Shown one piece after another: positions 41,664 through 43,138 of a stretch of DNA of 43,138 nucleotides. The DNA comes from Nocardia pseudovaccinii NBRC 100343. GTDB taxonomy: Bacteria > Actinomycetota > Actinomycetes > Mycobacteriales > Mycobacteriaceae. A program made the position numbers and the translations under genes. The stretch's first letter is position 1. Every line of letters starts with the position of its first letter. Under the pieces are notes generated by a model, which had not been told where the DNA came from, searched no databases, and saw nothing but the letters and a program-made list of their open reading frames with translations. The DNA is taken from positions 1 through 43,138 of the forward strand of contig NZ_BDBY01000362.1 of assembly GCF_001613225.1 (NCBI RefSeq), given 5' to 3'.

Positions 41664-43138
41664 TCAGGCCTCCTCCGCGGTGTCGCCCGCCGCACGCCGG
41701 GTCGCCCAGCTGAGGAATTCGCCGAAAGCGCGATTGAGCAGCGCGGTATCGGCCGGTCGCAGCGGCCGGTGCGTCATCAATAACGCTTGGCCGTAGAGCG
41801 ATTCGACCGCGGTCCGCAGGAAGGCCGGGTCGTCGATCCGGCTCAAGCGCCGGACCACCGGGCTGTTGTGGTTCAACACCAGTTGGGCACGGGGTGCGCT
41901 CGCCTCCAGCGCCCCGAGGATTTCGGTCCAGAGCTCATCCGCGCCGACGGTGGTCTCGACCCGTGCTCGCTCATTGCGCGCACCCCGGCTGTCCAGATGC
42001 AGTGCAGGCACCGAAACCGGATGGAACGCACGCAGAATCACATCGCAGGACAGCGGATCCAGTGCCGTGCGCGCCGCCGCGAGCACCGGAGCCAACAAGA
42101 GTTCCTCGGCGGGATCCACCGGGTCGAGAGCGGCCGTAACGGCGGCGGCGTCCAGCTCGGTCACCGTGACACCAGGCAGGATCGTCGGCAGCAGCGCGAC
42201 GAGTTCCGCATCGTAGGTATAGCCGCCGTTGACGACGCCGATGCCTTGCGCGGCCGCGGTGGCAGCGACCTGGCGGAATTCCTCCACCGTCGCCGTCACC
42301 CGCACGGTCGGATGGTTGCGCGCGAATTCGGTCAGCGGAACCCGGCCGTCGGTCGTCTCGAACAGCAAGTGCGGCACCATGATCCGCAGCATGTCCGGCG
42401 AATGCCGCGCCATCGCCTTGACACCGAGTGCGTGCACGGACAGGAATGCGGCGAGCCGCTCGGGCTGTTCGGCGGCGATTTCGGTGAGCCAGTCGCGGAT
42501 TCGGTCGCCGAGGCTGTCGCGGACGATGGCGAGGCGTTCGTCTTCGTAGAGGCCCTCACGTGAGGCGGTCGGGCGCAGGCTGTCGGTATAGATGACACAG
42601 CGCACGAAGAAGGCCCAGTCCGGCAGCAGTCCGCGCACCGCGTCACCGAGCAGCATGCCCTTGAGATACACCCGGTGCGCACTGCTTTCAGCCGGATTGC
42701 CCGGCTGTGACAGCACGAAGGCGACCCCGCTGACCCCCGCCAATTCGGCATCGAGATCGATCACATCCAGCGGTGTGAACCCCAGGACACGCTCGCCGTA
42801 CTCGAATAGCGCCGCACGCCGTTGGGCCGGGGATGCATAGGCGCGCCGCCACACCGGCGGACCATCGGTCGCGCGGAGTCCGGCACCATTCGCCTCGACC
42901 GTCACCTCGTAGGGCAGCAGCGAACCATAATCGCGGACCAGATCCAGCACCCGCCCCGGTGTGAACCACGCCTGCGCACCGGCTCGCGGCGTGAGATGCA
43001 CCGTGGTGCCCGGCTCTTGCTGCTCTGCTGGATCGAGCAGACGCAGCGAATAGGTGCCGTCGGCGGCGGCCAGCCATTCCACGGACCGTGCGTCGGGATC
43101 GAGGGCCGAGCGGGTGACCACGCGGATCGTCTCGGCCA
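41664..43138 (-). CDS. Hsp90-family protein (HtpG-like), N-terminus beyond window
   Basis: Partial gene: the frame runs through the right window edge, so the ATP-binding domain (NKEAID, GxG motifs) is not visible. What remains begins in the last strands of the N-terminal domain (AETIRVVTR, VEWLAAADGTYSL). It continues through the middle domain, with RVYLKGMLLGDAVRGLLPDWAFFVRCVIYTDSLRPTASREGLYEDERLAIVRDSLGDRI, which matches Hsp90's 'VD..dLPLN.SRE.lq' region. The C-terminal half (IVPHLLFET, VVNGGYTYDAELVALLP, LNHNSPVVRRLS) matches the actinobacterial Hsp90-family group, which is divergent from E. coli HtpG. The tail GDTAEEA is not MEEVD. It is followed by the coupled helical-repeat gene. Confidence 0.88.
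   Translation of the reverse strand, partial: AETIRVVTRSALDPDARSVEWLAAADGTYSLRLLDPAEQQEPGTTVHLTPRAGAQAWFTPGRVLDLVRDYGSLLPYEVTVEANGAGLRATDGPPVWRRAYASPAQRRAALFEYGERVLGFTPLDVIDLDAELAGVSGVAFVLSQPGNPAESSAHRVYLKGMLLGDAVRGLLPDWAFFVRCVIYTDSLRPTASREGLYEDERLAIVRDSLGDRIRDWLTEIAAEQPERLAAFLSVHALGVKAMARHSPDMLRIMVPHLLFETTDGRVPLTEFARNHPTVRVTATVEEFRQVAATAAAQGIGVVNGGYTYDAELVALLPTILPGVTVTELDAAAVTAALDPVDPAEELLLAPVLAAARTALDPLSCDVILRAFHPVSVPALHLDSRGARNERARVETTVGADELWTEILGALEASAPRAQLVLNHNSPVVRRLSRIDDPAFLRTAVESLYGQALLMTHRPLRPADTALLNRAFGEFLSWATRRAAGDTAEEA

Noticed and set aside
39944..41713. 589-codon plus-strand frame opposite the TPR-like gene
   Set aside because: Composition is that of a reverse-strand shadow; the minus-strand gene has a ribosome site and is coupled to the Hsp90 gene.

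Overview
The window is chromosomal DNA from a high-GC actinobacterium, most likely Nocardia or a close member of the Nocardiaceae. Codon third positions are almost all G or C, and GTG/TTG starts are frequent. The gene order lepA ... transglutaminase / alpha-E / ATP-grasp - rpsT - holA - comEC - comEA ... degV - octT - gpgP - rsfS - nadD matches the order I recall for Mycobacterium tuberculosis Rv2404c-Rv2421c. octT and gpgP belong to methylglucose lipopolysaccharide (MGLP) synthesis, which occurs in mycobacteria and nocardiae.

Layout. 1-4.1 kb (minus strand): a Pro/Thr-rich low-complexity protein followed by a dynamin-like GTPase whose P-loop lysine is replaced by methionine. 4.5-7.5 kb (plus): a small secreted protein and a PrrA/PrrB-type two-component pair; the kinase carries two unusual low-complexity insertions and the spacer holds a hexanucleotide tandem repeat. 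7.5-13.5 kb: Uma2-like protein, lepA, a DUF6304-like protein, EthD-like protein, orphan MazF-like protein, DUF5360-like membrane protein and aquaporin Z. 13.6-17.2 kb: coupled three-gene ATP-grasp / alpha-E / transglutaminase operon. 17.4-20.5 kb: rpsT with terminator, a small acidic protein, and a divergent HTH regulator / aldo-keto reductase pair. 20.6-25.5 kb: holA, comEC and comEA.

25.6-33.9 kb is an accessory block lying where M. tuberculosis has only eis. It holds a divergent methyltransferase/TetR pair over a large double palindrome, a histidine phosphatase, a stand-alone ATP-dependent DNA ligase, an ArsR/SRPBCC cassette, an FBP zinc-finger protein, a LexA paralogue, an NAD(P)-binding protein, a short threonyl-tRNA synthetase and a HIT protein. 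The best candidate for an undescribed regulatory system is here. The short ThrRS, which lacks the TGS and editing domains, is preceded by a 16-codon peptide with a Thr-Thr-Thr-Pro-Glu-Thr run, then by mutually exclusive hairpins ending in a terminator, as expected for ribosome-mediated attenuation that senses charged tRNA-Thr.

34.1-37.9 kb (minus): a tightly packed nadD-rsfS-gpgP-octT-degV operon, with an acidic N-terminal extension on OctT. 37.9-39.5 kb: two tandem paralogous DUF3298/RsiV-like lipoproteins. 39.7 kb to the right edge: an Hsp90-family protein (cut by the window end) coupled to a large helical-repeat protein. No tRNA, rRNA, CRISPR array, insertion sequence or prophage gene was recognised. 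All functional calls come from reading the sequence without database searches.
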